Assembly: GCA_949288065.1 (NCBI GenBank)
Contig: CASEIL010000005.1
Coordinates: forward strand, 1-53,238
Origin: an uncultured Phascolarctobacterium sp.
GTDB lineage: Bacteria; Bacillota; Negativicutes; Acidaminococcales; Acidaminococcaceae
Reading direction: 5' to 3'
DNA length: 53,238 nt
Part shown: positions 1-8,221 of the stretch, in pieces
Layout of the letters: each line of letters opens with the position of its first letter
How positions within the stretch are numbered: position 1 is the stretch's first letter
The notes under the pieces: model-generated
Database searches by the model: none
What the model saw: the letters and a program-made list of their open reading frames with translations, nothing else
Told to the model about the DNA's origin: nothing
Made by a program: the position numbers and the translations under genes

Positions 1-10
1 GAGCAGGCGC

Positions 11-1390
11 ATGACCACTTCCGAAGCAATCAACGAAGCAAGGCGCTGTTTAAACTGTGCCCGTCCGCTTTGCCGCACGGGCTGCCCGATAGAAAACAAC
101 ATTCCGCAATTTATCCGCGCGCTCAGCGAAGGCAACATCGGGCTTGCCTATGAAATTATTTCCGAGCGCAGCAACCTGCCCGCCATTTGCGGCAGGGTTT
201 GCCCGCACGAACGCCAGTGCGAGGCACACTGCGTGCTTGCCAAAAACAAGCACGGCATTGAAATTGGCAGCCTTGAAATGTTTATTGCCGATTTTGCGCA
301 CGAAAACAACCTTAAGCCCCTGCCGCCTTCTACCGGCAAACGTGGCAAGGTAGCCGTTATCGGCAGTGGCCCGGCAGGCTTAACCGTAGCCGGTGACTTA
401 GCCAAAATGAATTTTGCCGTTACTATTTTTGAAGGGCAGAGCGAACCGGGCGGTATTTTGCTGTTCGGCATTCCGGAGTTCCGCCTGAACAAGGATGTAG
501 TGCGCCGCGAAATTAAAGAGCTTTTGCACCTTGGGGTGGAAATTAAAACCAATGTGCTCATCGGGCCCGATTACACCGTGGACGATTTGTTTAACATGGG
601 CTACGACGCTATTTTTATGGGCACCGGCACATCCTTGCCGCGAACGCTGAACATTCCCGGCAACGAGCTGACAGGCATTTTAACCGCCACCTACTTTTTG
701 CGCATGGTTGTGCTTTCCGACAGCGGCAAGCTGGATGAAAGCGAAACCTTGCTGCACGTCGGCGATAATGTTATCGTCATCGGCGCAGGCAATGTGGCAA
801 TGGATGCAGCGCGTACCGCCATCCGCCGCGGGGCGAAGAATGTTACCATTGTTTACCACAAAACGGAAGCGGAAATTTCCTGCTTCCCGAGTGAATACGA
901 AGCGGCTGTAAAGGAAGGCGTGCAGTTTAACTTTTTGCAGCAGCCAATTGCCTACCTTAACAAAAAACAGATGCGCGCGCTGAACGCCATGCGTGCCAAA
1001 CCCAGCGAAAGTGATGAAACCGAGCTGGCAGGCTTACTTGTGCAAAACATTGTTAAAACCGAGGATGGCCAGTTTATTGAAGAAGGCGGGCAGGAAGCCC
1101 TGCCGTGCGACTGCGTAATCCTCGCTATCGGCCAGCGCCCCGCCGCACGCATTGTTTCTACCACCAAGGGCATTCAGGTGGACGACCGCGGCTTTGTTAT
1201 TACGCGCGAGCGCCCCTACGGCATGACGACGCGCTCCGGCGTGTTCAGCAGCGGCGACGTTGTACACGGCCCTGCTACCGTAGTTCTGGCAATGAAGGAA
1301 TCGAAAAAGGTTGCTGCCGGTATTGCGCAGTACATTGATGCTAAAAAGCTGCTTGCCGAATGCGAAGAGCCGCCCGAAAACTTAAAATAA
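11..1390 (+). CDS. GltD-like NAD(P)H-dependent Fe-S flavoprotein (glutamate synthase small subunit family)
   Basis: FAD- and NAD(P)-binding oxidoreductase of the glutamate synthase beta-subunit / NfnB family. It passes electrons from NAD(P)H to a partner subunit or ferredoxin. The N-terminal Fe-S domain has Cys 13, 16, 21 and 25 and a second group Cys 60, 64, 70 and 74, the two [4Fe-4S] binding sets of this family. A GSGPAG FAD loop lies at residues 118-123, a second nucleotide loop (GAGNVAMDA) near 255, and the C-terminal GD FAD motif (SSGDVVHGP) near 415. The frame is open to the window edge upstream of this ATG and no clear ribosome site is visible, so the true start may lie just outside. 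No GltB large subunit is in view, so whether it is GltD, NfnB or a stand-alone homologue is unresolved. It converges on ade across a shared terminator. Confidence 0.85.
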   Translation: MTTSEAINEARRCLNCARPLCRTGCPIENNIPQFIRALSEGNIGLAYEIISERSNLPAICGRVCPHERQCEAHCVLAKNKHGIEIGSLEMFIADFAHENNLKPLPPSTGKRGKVAVIGSGPAGLTVAGDLAKMNFAVTIFEGQSEPGGILLFGIPEFRLNKDVVRREIKELLHLGVEIKTNVLIGPDYTVDDLFNMGYDAIFMGTGTSLPRTLNIPGNELTGILTATYFLRMVVLSDSGKLDESETLLHVGDNVIVIGAGNVAMDAARTAIRRGAKNVTIVYHKTEAEISCFPSEYEAAVKEGVQFNFLQQPIAYLNKKQMRALNAMRAKPSESDETELAGLLVQNIVKTEDGQFIEEGGQEALPCDCVILAIGQRPAARIVSTTKGIQVDDRGFVITRERPYGMTTRSGVFSSGDVVHGPATVVLAMKESKKVAAGIAQYIDAKKLLAECEEPPENLK

Positions 1391-1401
1391 GCAAAAAATT
1401 A

Positions 1402-1433
1402 ACCACACCGCTAAAAACGGTGTGGTATTTTTT
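1402..1433 (+). terminator. Bidirectional rho-independent terminator between gltD-like gene and ade
   Basis: Nine-bp perfect stem ACCACACCG / CGGTGTGGT with loop CTAAAAA, followed by TTTTTT on the plus strand. On the minus strand it is followed by a T-rich tract (complement of 1392-1399). It lies between two convergent genes and overlaps the ade stop codon. Confidence 0.9.
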
Positions 1434-3153
1434 ATGCCCATAAACTGGTTACGGCAAATTTATCAACATCTACAAGGCCTTTATCGGTAAGGCGCAGGTG
1501 CGGTATTACCGGCAGCGCCAAAAACGACAGCACCATAAACACATTCAGCCCTTCGGGCACGCCCAGCTCGCCCGTCCAGTAGCGCAGCTGTTTTAAGCGG
1601 CGGTTCACAAATTCTATTTTTTCGCCGCTCATCAGCCCGGCAAAGGGCAGCGGCAAAATAGCTTTAATTTCGCCGTCTACGGCAACAGCAATGCCGCCGC
1701 CTTCCTTGCGCAGCGCCGCTGCCGCCGTCAGCATGTCGGCGTCGTTGGTGCCTGCCACAATTAAATTGTGCGAATCATGCGCCACGGTGGATGCAACAGC
1801 GCCGCGTTTCAGTTTCAGCCCCTGCACAAAGCCAAGGCCTACGTTGCCTGTTGCGTGGTGGCGTTCAAACACCGCCAGCTTTAAAATATCGCGCGAAGTA
1901 TCGCTTACCGCTTCGCCGTTAATGCACAGCGGTTTTTCCAGCGCCGTTTCCGTTAAAATCTGCTCCGGCACAATGCGGATTACTTTCAGCGCCCTGCCTT
2001 CCCCGGCGGGAATTTTCAGCCTGCTGCTGTCCAAATCCTTAATGTCCGTGCCGGTGGCGCAGGCGTTAAGGTAAGGCTCGCTCTCCCACAGCAGCTTGCC
2101 GTTCTGCACAACCTTCTGCCCGTTTTTAAAAACGTACTGCGGCGTAAAATCCTGCAAATTGGTAAACACGTTCATATCCGCCTTGTAGCCCGGCGCCAGC
2201 GCGCCCCTGTCGTGCAGGCGGAAGCGCTCTGCCGTGTTCAGCGTCGCCATTTGCAAAAGCATTTCCGGCGCGTAGCCGTGCGTAACGCCAATTTCCAGCA
2301 TATAGTTAATGCTGCCTTCCGTTACCAGTTCGTCCAAATGGCGGTCGTCCGTTGCCAGGCAGCAGCGGCGGCTGTTCAGCGGCGTAACGCTGTGCAAAAG
2401 CTCCAGCAGGTTGTGCGCGCCGCTTGCCTCGCGCAGCATTAAATAGCAGCCGCGGCGTATTTTTTCCAAACCTTCCGCGCGCGTGGTTGCCTCGTGGTCA
2501 CTTGTTACGCCTGCGGCAAGATAGGAGTTTAAATCATTGCCGGTTACGCCCGGCCCGTGCCCGTCGCAAATGCCGCCACGCACCAGCGCCAGCTTTTTAT
2601 ACACGCCCTCGTCGCCAAACAGCACGCCCGGGTAGTTCATCATCTCGCCCAGGCCCAAAACGCGCTCGTGGCTTAAAAACGGCGCCAACGCGTCCGCATC
2701 AAGCACAGCGCCGCTCGTTTCCATCGCTGTTGCCGGCACGCAGGAAGGCAGCATAAAAAACACGTCCAGCGGCAGGTTTTCCGTTTCGTCCAGCATCCAT
2801 TGTAAGCCGTCCGTGCCCAGCACGTTGGCAATTTCGTGCGGGTCGGCAAAAATGCCGGTTACGCCGTTTAATAAAAGCAGGCGCGCCAGCTCGCGCGGAG
2901 CCAACATCGTGCTTTCAATGTGCATATGCGCGTCCAGAAAGCCCGGCGTTATAAACCTGCCCGCCATGTTGTATTCTTCCGCGCCCTTGTAGCTGCCGAT
3001 ACCGGCAATTACGCCGCCGCACACGGCAATATCGGCAGTTTCCCATTCGCCCGTAAAGCTGTTAAACACATTGCCGCCCTTTAAAACAAGGTCGGCGCGT
3101 TCCAGCCCGCGGGCCACCTTCAGCAGCCTTTGTGCAAATTCTGCCTGTTCCAT
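1432..3153 (-). CDS. ade: Adenine deaminase
   Basis: Metal-dependent amidohydrolase converting adenine to hypoxanthine and ammonia in purine salvage; cytoplasmic. Family landmarks are the HxH metal site (His76 and His78 in PGFLDAHMHIEST), the ADPHEIANV motif near residue 104 and the C-terminal domain typical of Ade. The 573-residue length matches the family. The start ATG is preceded by GAGGT, which lies inside the last two codons and stop of yajQ, so the gene is probably translationally coupled to yajQ with a 4-nt gap. It ends in the convergent terminator it shares with the gltD-like gene. Confidence 0.95.
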   Translation of the reverse strand: MEQAEFAQRLLKVARGLERADLVLKGGNVFNSFTGEWETADIAVCGGVIAGIGSYKGAEEYNMAGRFITPGFLDAHMHIESTMLAPRELARLLLLNGVTGIFADPHEIANVLGTDGLQWMLDETENLPLDVFFMLPSCVPATAMETSGAVLDADALAPFLSHERVLGLGEMMNYPGVLFGDEGVYKKLALVRGGICDGHGPGVTGNDLNSYLAAGVTSDHEATTRAEGLEKIRRGCYLMLREASGAHNLLELLHSVTPLNSRRCCLATDDRHLDELVTEGSINYMLEIGVTHGYAPEMLLQMATLNTAERFRLHDRGALAPGYKADMNVFTNLQDFTPQYVFKNGQKVVQNGKLLWESEPYLNACATGTDIKDLDSSRLKIPAGEGRALKVIRIVPEQILTETALEKPLCINGEAVSDTSRDILKLAVFERHHATGNVGLGFVQGLKLKRGAVASTVAHDSHNLIVAGTNDADMLTAAAALRKEGGGIAVAVDGEIKAILPLPFAGLMSGEKIEFVNRRLKQLRYWTGELGVPEGLNVFMVLSFLALPVIPHLRLTDKGLVDVDKFAVTSLWA

Positions 3154-3157
3154 AATC

Positions 3158-3649
3158 TTACCTCATGTTAATAAACTGCAAATCCACGCCAAAATCCCCC
3201 GCCTTTAAGGTTTGGATTACGGCCTGCAAATCATCCTTTTTGGCGCCGCTGATGCGCACCTGGTCGTCCTGCATCTGCGCGTTAACCTTCAGCTTGGTCG
3301 CCTTAACGGCGGCAATAATTGCCTTAGCCTTGTCCTTGGGGATGCCCTGCAAAATGTTCAGCTGCTGGCGCACCGTACCCTTCGTAGCAGGCTCAACCTT
3401 GCCCAGTTCCAGGCAGCGCAGGGGTATACCGCGCTTAGCCATGCGCGCACGCAGAATGTCGATAATCGCATTCAATTTGTACTCGTCCTCGGCAGCCAGT
3501 TTAATGCACTTTTCTTCCAGCTCGATGCTGGCGTTGCTGCCGCGGAAATCGTAACGCTGCGCAATTTCCTTTTTTGTCTGGTTAACGGCGTTATCCATTT
3601 CCTGCATATCCACCTGAGAAACAACGTCAAAAGAACTATCCTTAGCCAT
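3158..3649 (-). CDS. yajQ: YajQ family nucleotide-binding protein
   Basis: A 163-residue UPF0234/YajQ protein beginning [17 protein letters not shown] and ending VDLQFINMR, both characteristic of the family. Members bind nucleotides, and some bind cyclic di-GMP or tRNA/rRNA; the physiological role in Firmicutes is not settled. The start has GGAGTGA about 9 nt upstream. It is the first gene of a two-gene unit with ade, with a sigma70-like promoter directly upstream. Confidence 0.95.
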   Translation of the reverse strand: MAKDSSFDVVSQVDMQEMDNAVNQTKKEIAQRYDFRGSNASIELEEKCIKLAAEDEYKLNAIIDILRARMAKRGIPLRCLELGKVEPATKGTVRQQLNILQGIPKDKAKAIIAAVKATKLKVNAQMQDDQVRISGAKKDDLQAVIQTLKAGDFGVDLQFINMR

Positions 3650-3683
3650 TTATATAATCACTCCATTCTTGTATTGTGCTTAT

Positions 3684-3711
3684 ATTTTACCATAACAGGG
3701 GCATAAAGCAA
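3684..3711 (-). promoter_or_regulatory. Promoter of yajQ-ade
   Basis: On the minus strand TTGCTT is followed after 16 nt by TAAAAT, about 35-60 nt upstream of the yajQ start. Sequence match only. Confidence 0.6.
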
Positions 3712-3736
3712 AATAATCCGTAATAAAACTATATAC

Positions 3737-4090
3737 TTAAGTTCCCCATATAAACCATATATCTAAACCATTATCATAGGCAAACTTGCAAATATTATCC
3801 ATAAGTTCTAAAAAAATTCCTAATTCTATAAATATAAATAAAGCCTTTAAACAGCTTTTGATTAAAGTCATTTCCTCAACCGGAGTTTTAATTGCATAAT
3901 AAGCTATCCTTGAATAAATATATGTAAACGAAAAAATTACAACAGTAAATGGCTGATATGCTAAATACCCATCTTCTTCTGTCCTAACACCTAAAAGAAA
4001 ATTTACTACAAAATACGAAAATATCCAAGTAATAATAAAATATGTTTTATAATCAGCCTTTTTTAAATAATCTAATATTTTCTTTAGCAT
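3737..4090 (-). CDS. Small hypothetical membrane protein, AT-rich
   Basis: A 117-residue protein I do not recognise. It has three hydrophobic stretches likely to span the membrane (about residues 16-34, 47-66 and 82-100) and a charged N-terminus. The ATG is preceded by GGAGA at about 10 nt. Base composition is far more AT-rich than the flanking yajQ and glnA genes. It is the last of three similarly AT-rich, same-strand small membrane genes, which suggests a horizontally acquired block. Confidence 0.6.
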   Translation of the reverse strand: MLKKILDYLKKADYKTYFIITWIFSYFVVNFLLGVRTEEDGYLAYQPFTVVIFSFTYIYSRIAYYAIKTPVEEMTLIKSCLKALFIFIELGIFLELMDNICKFAYDNGLDIWFIWGT

Positions 4091-4196
4091 TTTATTTTCA
4101 TCTCCATATTAGCCATTATTTTTTTAACTCGTAACATTCTTAATCTATTTGCATTTTAACGCACACAATAACGTACGTTAATATTTATATTAAAAT

Positions 4197-4580
4197 TCAT
4201 ACCCTGTTAGCCCATATAATTTTATGCCAAAATTTTATCATAATGTGTATTACCAATATATGAAAAAGGACAAACTCACTCCATATCCATTTAAAATCAG
4301 TTGTACTATTAAATGCTATTGAAAGAAAAGAAATGACAAAGCATAAAATATATCCCAATAATAACTTATCAAATTCCTTAAACTTTGCAACAATAAAACT
4401 TAGTATTATTTCCATTAATAAAACAGGAGTAAATATCGGAACATTTTCTGTATTATTCGATATAGTAACATTAAAATAATGCACCAAATCAATAACCAGC
4501 AGCATAAAATTAACTGTAATTAAGAACGAAAAACCAATAACTAAAACCGGCAATACTGTTTTTAAATTTACATTTTTCAC
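4197..4580 (-). CDS. Small hypothetical membrane protein, AT-rich
   Basis: About 127 residues with four hydrophobic segments, beginning MKNVNLKTVLPVLVIGFSF; not recognised. I chose the GTG at 4578-4580 because AGGTGA sits 6-7 nt upstream. A GTG three codons earlier (4589) would overlap that ribosome site. It shares strand, composition and membrane character with its neighbours at 3737 and 4613. Confidence 0.55.
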   Translation of the reverse strand: MKNVNLKTVLPVLVIGFSFLITVNFMLLVIDLVHYFNVTISNNTENVPIFTPVLLMEIILSFIVAKFKEFDKLLLGYILCFVISFLSIAFNSTTDFKWIWSEFVLFHILVIHIMIKFWHKIIWANRV

Positions 4581-4612
4581 GATAATCACCTGTATAACTT
4601 TATTGCAAAATT

Positions 4613-4972
4613 TTAATCACTAATGCAACTATATATTAAAACAAAAATTAAAAATAATAATATTACAAAAGACACATATCTCATTAATTTTATAATCTTT
4701 TCAAATCCTTTATTTGCACTAACAGGATTAAAAGTATATAAAAACTCACTAAAAAACCACAAAAAAGCAACGCTTAAGTAAAATTCTTTGTTTAAAATAA
4801 TACACATTAAAAATAATACAAAGGCCAAAGCATGAAGAATTTTACTAATAAAGAATATTTTATTTTCCCTAAATTTACTATAAGAAAAAACATCATATTC
4901 TTTCAATGATTTTAAGTCTTTATAAATAATATATAATATAATAATTAATAAAACCAATTCTTCGGTTAACAT
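4613..4972 (-). CDS. Small hypothetical membrane protein, AT-rich
   Basis: A 119-residue protein with four predicted membrane-spanning stretches separated by short basic loops; not recognised. A weak ribosome site (AAAGTGA) precedes the ATG. It is the first gene of the three-gene AT-rich membrane-protein block. No transposase, integrase or tRNA borders the block. Confidence 0.55.
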   Translation of the reverse strand: MLTEELVLLIIILYIIYKDLKSLKEYDVFSYSKFRENKIFFISKILHALAFVLFLMCIILNKEFYLSVAFLWFFSEFLYTFNPVSANKGFEKIIKLMRYVSFVILLFLIFVLIYSCISD

Positions 4973-5061
4973 ACACAGTCACTTTCTGCTACAATATTCT
5001 TTCAATTTAATTCAATAATACAATTTTATACTTTCATCATACCACTAACTATATAAAAATA

Positions 5062-5098
5062 CAAAATAAAACCCCGATACTTTCGTACCGGGGTTTTT
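5062..5098 (-). terminator. Terminator after glnA
   Basis: On the minus strand CCCCGGTAC and GTATCGGGG form a 9-bp stem with one G-U pair, closed by a GAAA tetraloop and followed by TTTTATTTTG. It lies 26 nt after the glnA stop. T-rich sequence on the other side means it may also work on the plus strand. Confidence 0.9.
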
Positions 5099-5123
5099 AA
5101 ACAGCCGTCCCTCATTTGGCCGC

Positions 5124-7031
5124 TTAGTCGATAATGTTGTGCTGATATTCGTTGTATTGTGCTTTCAGCTTCTGCATCAGCTCTGCCATTTCCAGCTGCA
5201 ATTTGCTGGCGGCGTCAAAGTCGCCCCTTGCAAAGGCCTGGCGCGTCATGGTAAACAGGCTGGGCTGGTCGGTAAAATCTTTAGCCATGGTGCTGCGCAT
5301 AGCGGCGATTTTTTCCCACATTGCAGCGTCATGCGTGGTGTGGTTTTCGTCGTCGTGCAGTTTTTTCATCAGGCAGATTTCCTTATGGTATTCGGGGATA
5401 ATCCTGTTCAGCAGTTCCGTCTGCCAGCGGATTAAAGCACCTGCCGCAAAGGAATCAATAAATTCTTTCTTCAAAATGTTGCCGGTAGTCAGCACGGCAA
5501 TTTTTTCGGGGTATTCCTTAATGGCGCACATATTTTCCCAAACGGTTGCAGGCGGTTTGCCAAACAAATGCGCGCGTTCTTCTTCGTTGTAATCTTCAAA
5601 CACGTCGTGCTCGCTGCGGTATTCGCGGTCTTTTTCCAGATAGAAACCGTCTTCGCCCGCTTTTTTGGAAAGCTCGCCTTCCAGTTCCTTCAGCGTTTTG
5701 CCGGATTCCACGCAGGCCTTAATGCCGTCCAGCATAGCAATGTAGAAGGCGGCAATGGCGATGTAGGTGTTGGTGTACGGGTTCGGGGAACGCATTTCGA
5801 TACGCGTTGCCAGCGGGTTGTCGATATCGCGGATTAAGCCGGCAAGAATGGTGCGGTTGCGGGAAGGTACTTCCGGGCTGAGGCCGAGGGAGGTAACAAT
5901 GCAAACCGGCGCTTCAAAGCCGGGTTTCAAACGGTTCAAAGAGTCGATAGTAGAAGAAATGAACGGGTTGATAACCTCGTAGTTTTTCAGTAAGCCCATC
6001 ATGGAGCCGTAGCCAACTGCGGAAAGGAATTCCTTATGCATATCCTGTGGGGCAAACAGGTTAACAATTTTGCCGTTTTTCATTTTGGCGGCAATGCCAA
6101 CGTGGGTGTGTTCGCCGCTGCCAGCAACGCCCGGAACCGGTTTTGCCTGGAAGGAAACTTCCAAACCGTTGAGGCGGAAAATTTCTTTTACGATAATGCG
6201 GGCTAAGAGTTCGTTATCTGCCGTCTGCACGCCGTAGCTGTATTTCCAGTCAACCTCAAGCTGTTCCATAACGTGGGTCATGTGGCCGTTGTCGTCAATC
6301 TGTCCGCGCACGCCGCCGCATTCCTTATGGCCCATTTCCGGCCCAAGGCCGTAGGCTTCCAGCATTTCCACAGTTTGTTCCAGCGCGGTGCGCACGTTGC
6401 CGCGGCAGCGCTGCCAGTATTGTTCCTGCATCATCTGGGAGGAGCTTAAAGCTTCAATCGGCGCATCCTCACGCGGGGATTTTACCCAGAACTCCAGCTC
6501 GGTAGCGCAGGTGAAGATGATTTTTTCAATATCTTCGCCGCTGATGTGTTCAAGGCCTGCAACCTGCGGGTGCTTTTTAAACAGCTCTACCAGTTCTTTT
6601 TCTACATAATCAAGGGTGTCGTGCAAAATGGAGCGGGAATCAACGCGCACGTTGTTGTGCACCAAAAAGCACGGAATACGCAGCGTGCCGACCATTCTGC
6701 CGGTAGCGGCGTCAAAATGCTCGTAGTTATAATCAATATACCAGTTAACGCTGCTGTCGATTTTCATATCAACGCGGGCGTTATTTAAGGTGGCAATGCC
6801 GGTAAGCACAACGGAACTGCCGTCCGTCTGCGCAGCCATGCCGTTCATAATACCGTCAATATCCTTTAAAAACAGGCTGATGGGCACTTTTTCGTCGGTG
6901 TCGTTGCCGGCAAAGTCAACACCCATAAAGGATACAAATTTAATTTCCGGGTGTGCTGTTAAAATCTCAGTCAAACATTCTCTGTTCTGTTCTTCGGGTT
7001 TAATTACATACAGCATATCTGGGTTCATCAT
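5124..7031 (-). CDS. glnA: Glutamine synthetase, long form with C-terminal extension
   Basis: Condenses glutamate and ammonia with ATP to make glutamine; cytoplasmic. Catalytic-core signatures are a glutamate-rich metal motif (TCATELEFW, about residues 177-184), the ATP-loop region GSGEHTHVGI (307-316) and RSPNPYTNTYIAIAAF (417-432), matching the usual NPY motif of the family. At about 635 residues it is longer than type I enzymes (about 440-470) because of a roughly 170-residue helical C-terminal extension. It differs at the N-terminus from classical type III enzymes. I placed the start at ATG 7029-7031 because AGGTGA lies 6 nt upstream; a GTG three codons earlier overlaps that site. It is monocistronic, with its own promoter and an attenuator-like leader. 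Confidence 0.88.
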   Translation of the reverse strand: MMNPDMLYVIKPEEQNRECLTEILTAHPEIKFVSFMGVDFAGNDTDEKVPISLFLKDIDGIMNGMAAQTDGSSVVLTGIATLNNARVDMKIDSSVNWYIDYNYEHFDAATGRMVGTLRIPCFLVHNNVRVDSRSILHDTLDYVEKELVELFKKHPQVAGLEHISGEDIEKIIFTCATELEFWVKSPREDAPIEALSSSQMMQEQYWQRCRGNVRTALEQTVEMLEAYGLGPEMGHKECGGVRGQIDDNGHMTHVMEQLEVDWKYSYGVQTADNELLARIIVKEIFRLNGLEVSFQAKPVPGVAGSGEHTHVGIAAKMKNGKIVNLFAPQDMHKEFLSAVGYGSMMGLLKNYEVINPFISSTIDSLNRLKPGFEAPVCIVTSLGLSPEVPSRNRTILAGLIRDIDNPLATRIEMRSPNPYTNTYIAIAAFYIAMLDGIKACVESGKTLKELEGELSKKAGEDGFYLEKDREYRSEHDVFEDYNEEERAHLFGKPPATVWENMCAIKEYPEKIAVLTTGNILKKEFIDSFAAGALIRWQTELLNRIIPEYHKEICLMKKLHDDENHTTHDAAMWEKIAAMRSTMAKDFTDQPSLFTMTRQAFARGDFDAASKLQLEMAELMQKLKAQYNEYQHNIID

Positions 7032-7080
7032 GTCAGTCACCTGCGGCCCCGGGCCGCGCTCCTTTCACAAAAATAAATAA

Positions 7081-7137
7081 TAAAATACAAAAGACCCTTC
7101 CATTTGGGTATAGCAAATAGAAGGGTCTCCATTGACC
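7081..7137 (-). promoter_or_regulatory. glnA leader attenuator with ANTAR-like hexaloop hairpins
   Basis: Between the glnA promoter and its start, the minus-strand RNA can form a 15-bp terminator (7128-7114 paired with 7106-7092, one G-U pair, loop CTATACC) followed by TTTGTATTTTA. Two alternative hairpins compete with it. One is GGTC-AATGGA-GACC (7137-7124), whose 3' arm is the base of the terminator. The other is ACCC-A-AATGGA-A-GGGT (7109-7094), inside the terminator 3' arm. Both present AATGGA, with A at position 1 and G at position 4, the loop pattern bound by ANTAR antiterminator proteins. The second hairpin needs an A-A closing mismatch, so the assignment is an inference. Confidence 0.6.
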
Positions 7138-7145
7138 ACGTTTAT

Positions 7146-7174
7146 ATTGTAACAGATAAATGCCAAAGCGGCAA
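7146..7174 (-). promoter_or_regulatory. Promoter of glnA
   Basis: On the minus strand TTGCCG and TACAAT are separated by 17 nt. The predicted start near 7139 places the first leader hairpin at the very 5' end of the transcript, upstream of the terminator hairpin. This supports attenuation rather than simple termination of the holA transcript. Confidence 0.6.
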
Positions 7175-7192
7175 GCAAAATTTGTAAAATTT

Positions 7193-8212
7193 TTAACGCC
7201 TGCCCAAAAAACGGATGAGAATTTCCTCCAGCATTTCAAACTGCCGCCCGCCATAGCGGATGGCCGCATTAAAATCTGCCAGCGCCAGCATAAACTCCGC
7301 CAACTCGTGCTGCGTAAAGGCGCGGCACTGCTCCAAAAGTTTTTTTACGGGGTAAGGCGCCATTTTTAAGGTTGAGGCAATTTGCTGCTGCCCCATGCCC
7401 TGCGCCGCCAGCTCCTTAACCTGCGCCAGCCGCCGCACCTGAAAGGCAATCAGCCCGGCAACTGCAATGGCGCTGCCGCCGTGCTTTTTTTCGTTTTGCA
7501 AAAGCGCTAAGGCTTCCGGCAGGTTTTTAACGGCAATGGCGTTTAACAGCGCAAAGCGCGATACCTCCGGCAGGGCGGAAAAAACCGCTTCCACATCGGC
7601 CTTCGTCCAGATGCGGCGCTGCCCGGCGTAAACAAAAAGCTTTTCAATTTCCTGCTCCAGTAAAAGCAGCGGCACCGTTTCGGCAGCGGAAAGATATTCC
7701 ATCACCGTCTGCTCCGCCTCGTATTCAAAGCGGCAGCCGCGCTTTTTGGCTTCGGCGTCCAGCCACGGCTTTAGCTGGTATGGCTTCAGCGGCTTACATT
7801 CGGCAGCAGCACCATCTGCCGCCAGCTTTTTAAAAATGCGCCCACGCTTATCAATTTTGCTTACGCTGATAAACACGCGGCAAAACTCCGGCACGTTCAG
7901 CAAAACAGTTTCCAAATTTTCCTTCTGCTTTTTTTCGGCAGCAAAAATTTTATCATCGCTGATGATAATCAGGCTCTGCCCGCCGAAAAACGGGTAGGTA
8001 TTAACGGCGGCGTTCAGCCGTTTTAAATCCGTATCGCGGTCAAACACGCTAATTTCCATATCCTCGGCAGGCACATCGCCAAACACATATTTTTTTATCA
8101 GCCCGGCGGCCTTGCTGCGGTAATAGCCTTCCTCCCCGTACATTAAAAGCACGTTGGGCAAAGCTTCGCCCTGTTCCAGCATTTCTATCAGCTTTTCCGG
8201 CGTCAGTTCCAT
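7193..8212 (-). CDS. holA: DNA polymerase III subunit delta
   Basis: Clamp-loader delta subunit, which opens the beta clamp during replication. The 339-residue protein starts with the HolA N-terminus (LPNVLLMYGEEGYYRSKA) and has the AAA+-like fold and C-terminal collar features such as the conserved LLNAIAVKNLPEALALL region. It follows comEC with a 9-nt gap, and its AAGGTGA ribosome site overlaps the comEC stop, so it is coupled to the competence genes. The comEA-comEC-holA order is common in Firmicutes. Confidence 0.93.
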   Translation of the reverse strand: MELTPEKLIEMLEQGEALPNVLLMYGEEGYYRSKAAGLIKKYVFGDVPAEDMEISVFDRDTDLKRLNAAVNTYPFFGGQSLIIISDDKIFAAEKKQKENLETVLLNVPEFCRVFISVSKIDKRGRIFKKLAADGAAAECKPLKPYQLKPWLDAEAKKRGCRFEYEAEQTVMEYLSAAETVPLLLLEQEIEKLFVYAGQRRIWTKADVEAVFSALPEVSRFALLNAIAVKNLPEALALLQNEKKHGGSAIAVAGLIAFQVRRLAQVKELAAQGMGQQQIASTLKMAPYPVKKLLEQCRAFTQHELAEFMLALADFNAAIRYGGRQFEMLEEILIRFLGRR

Positions 8213-8221
8213 AACATCACC

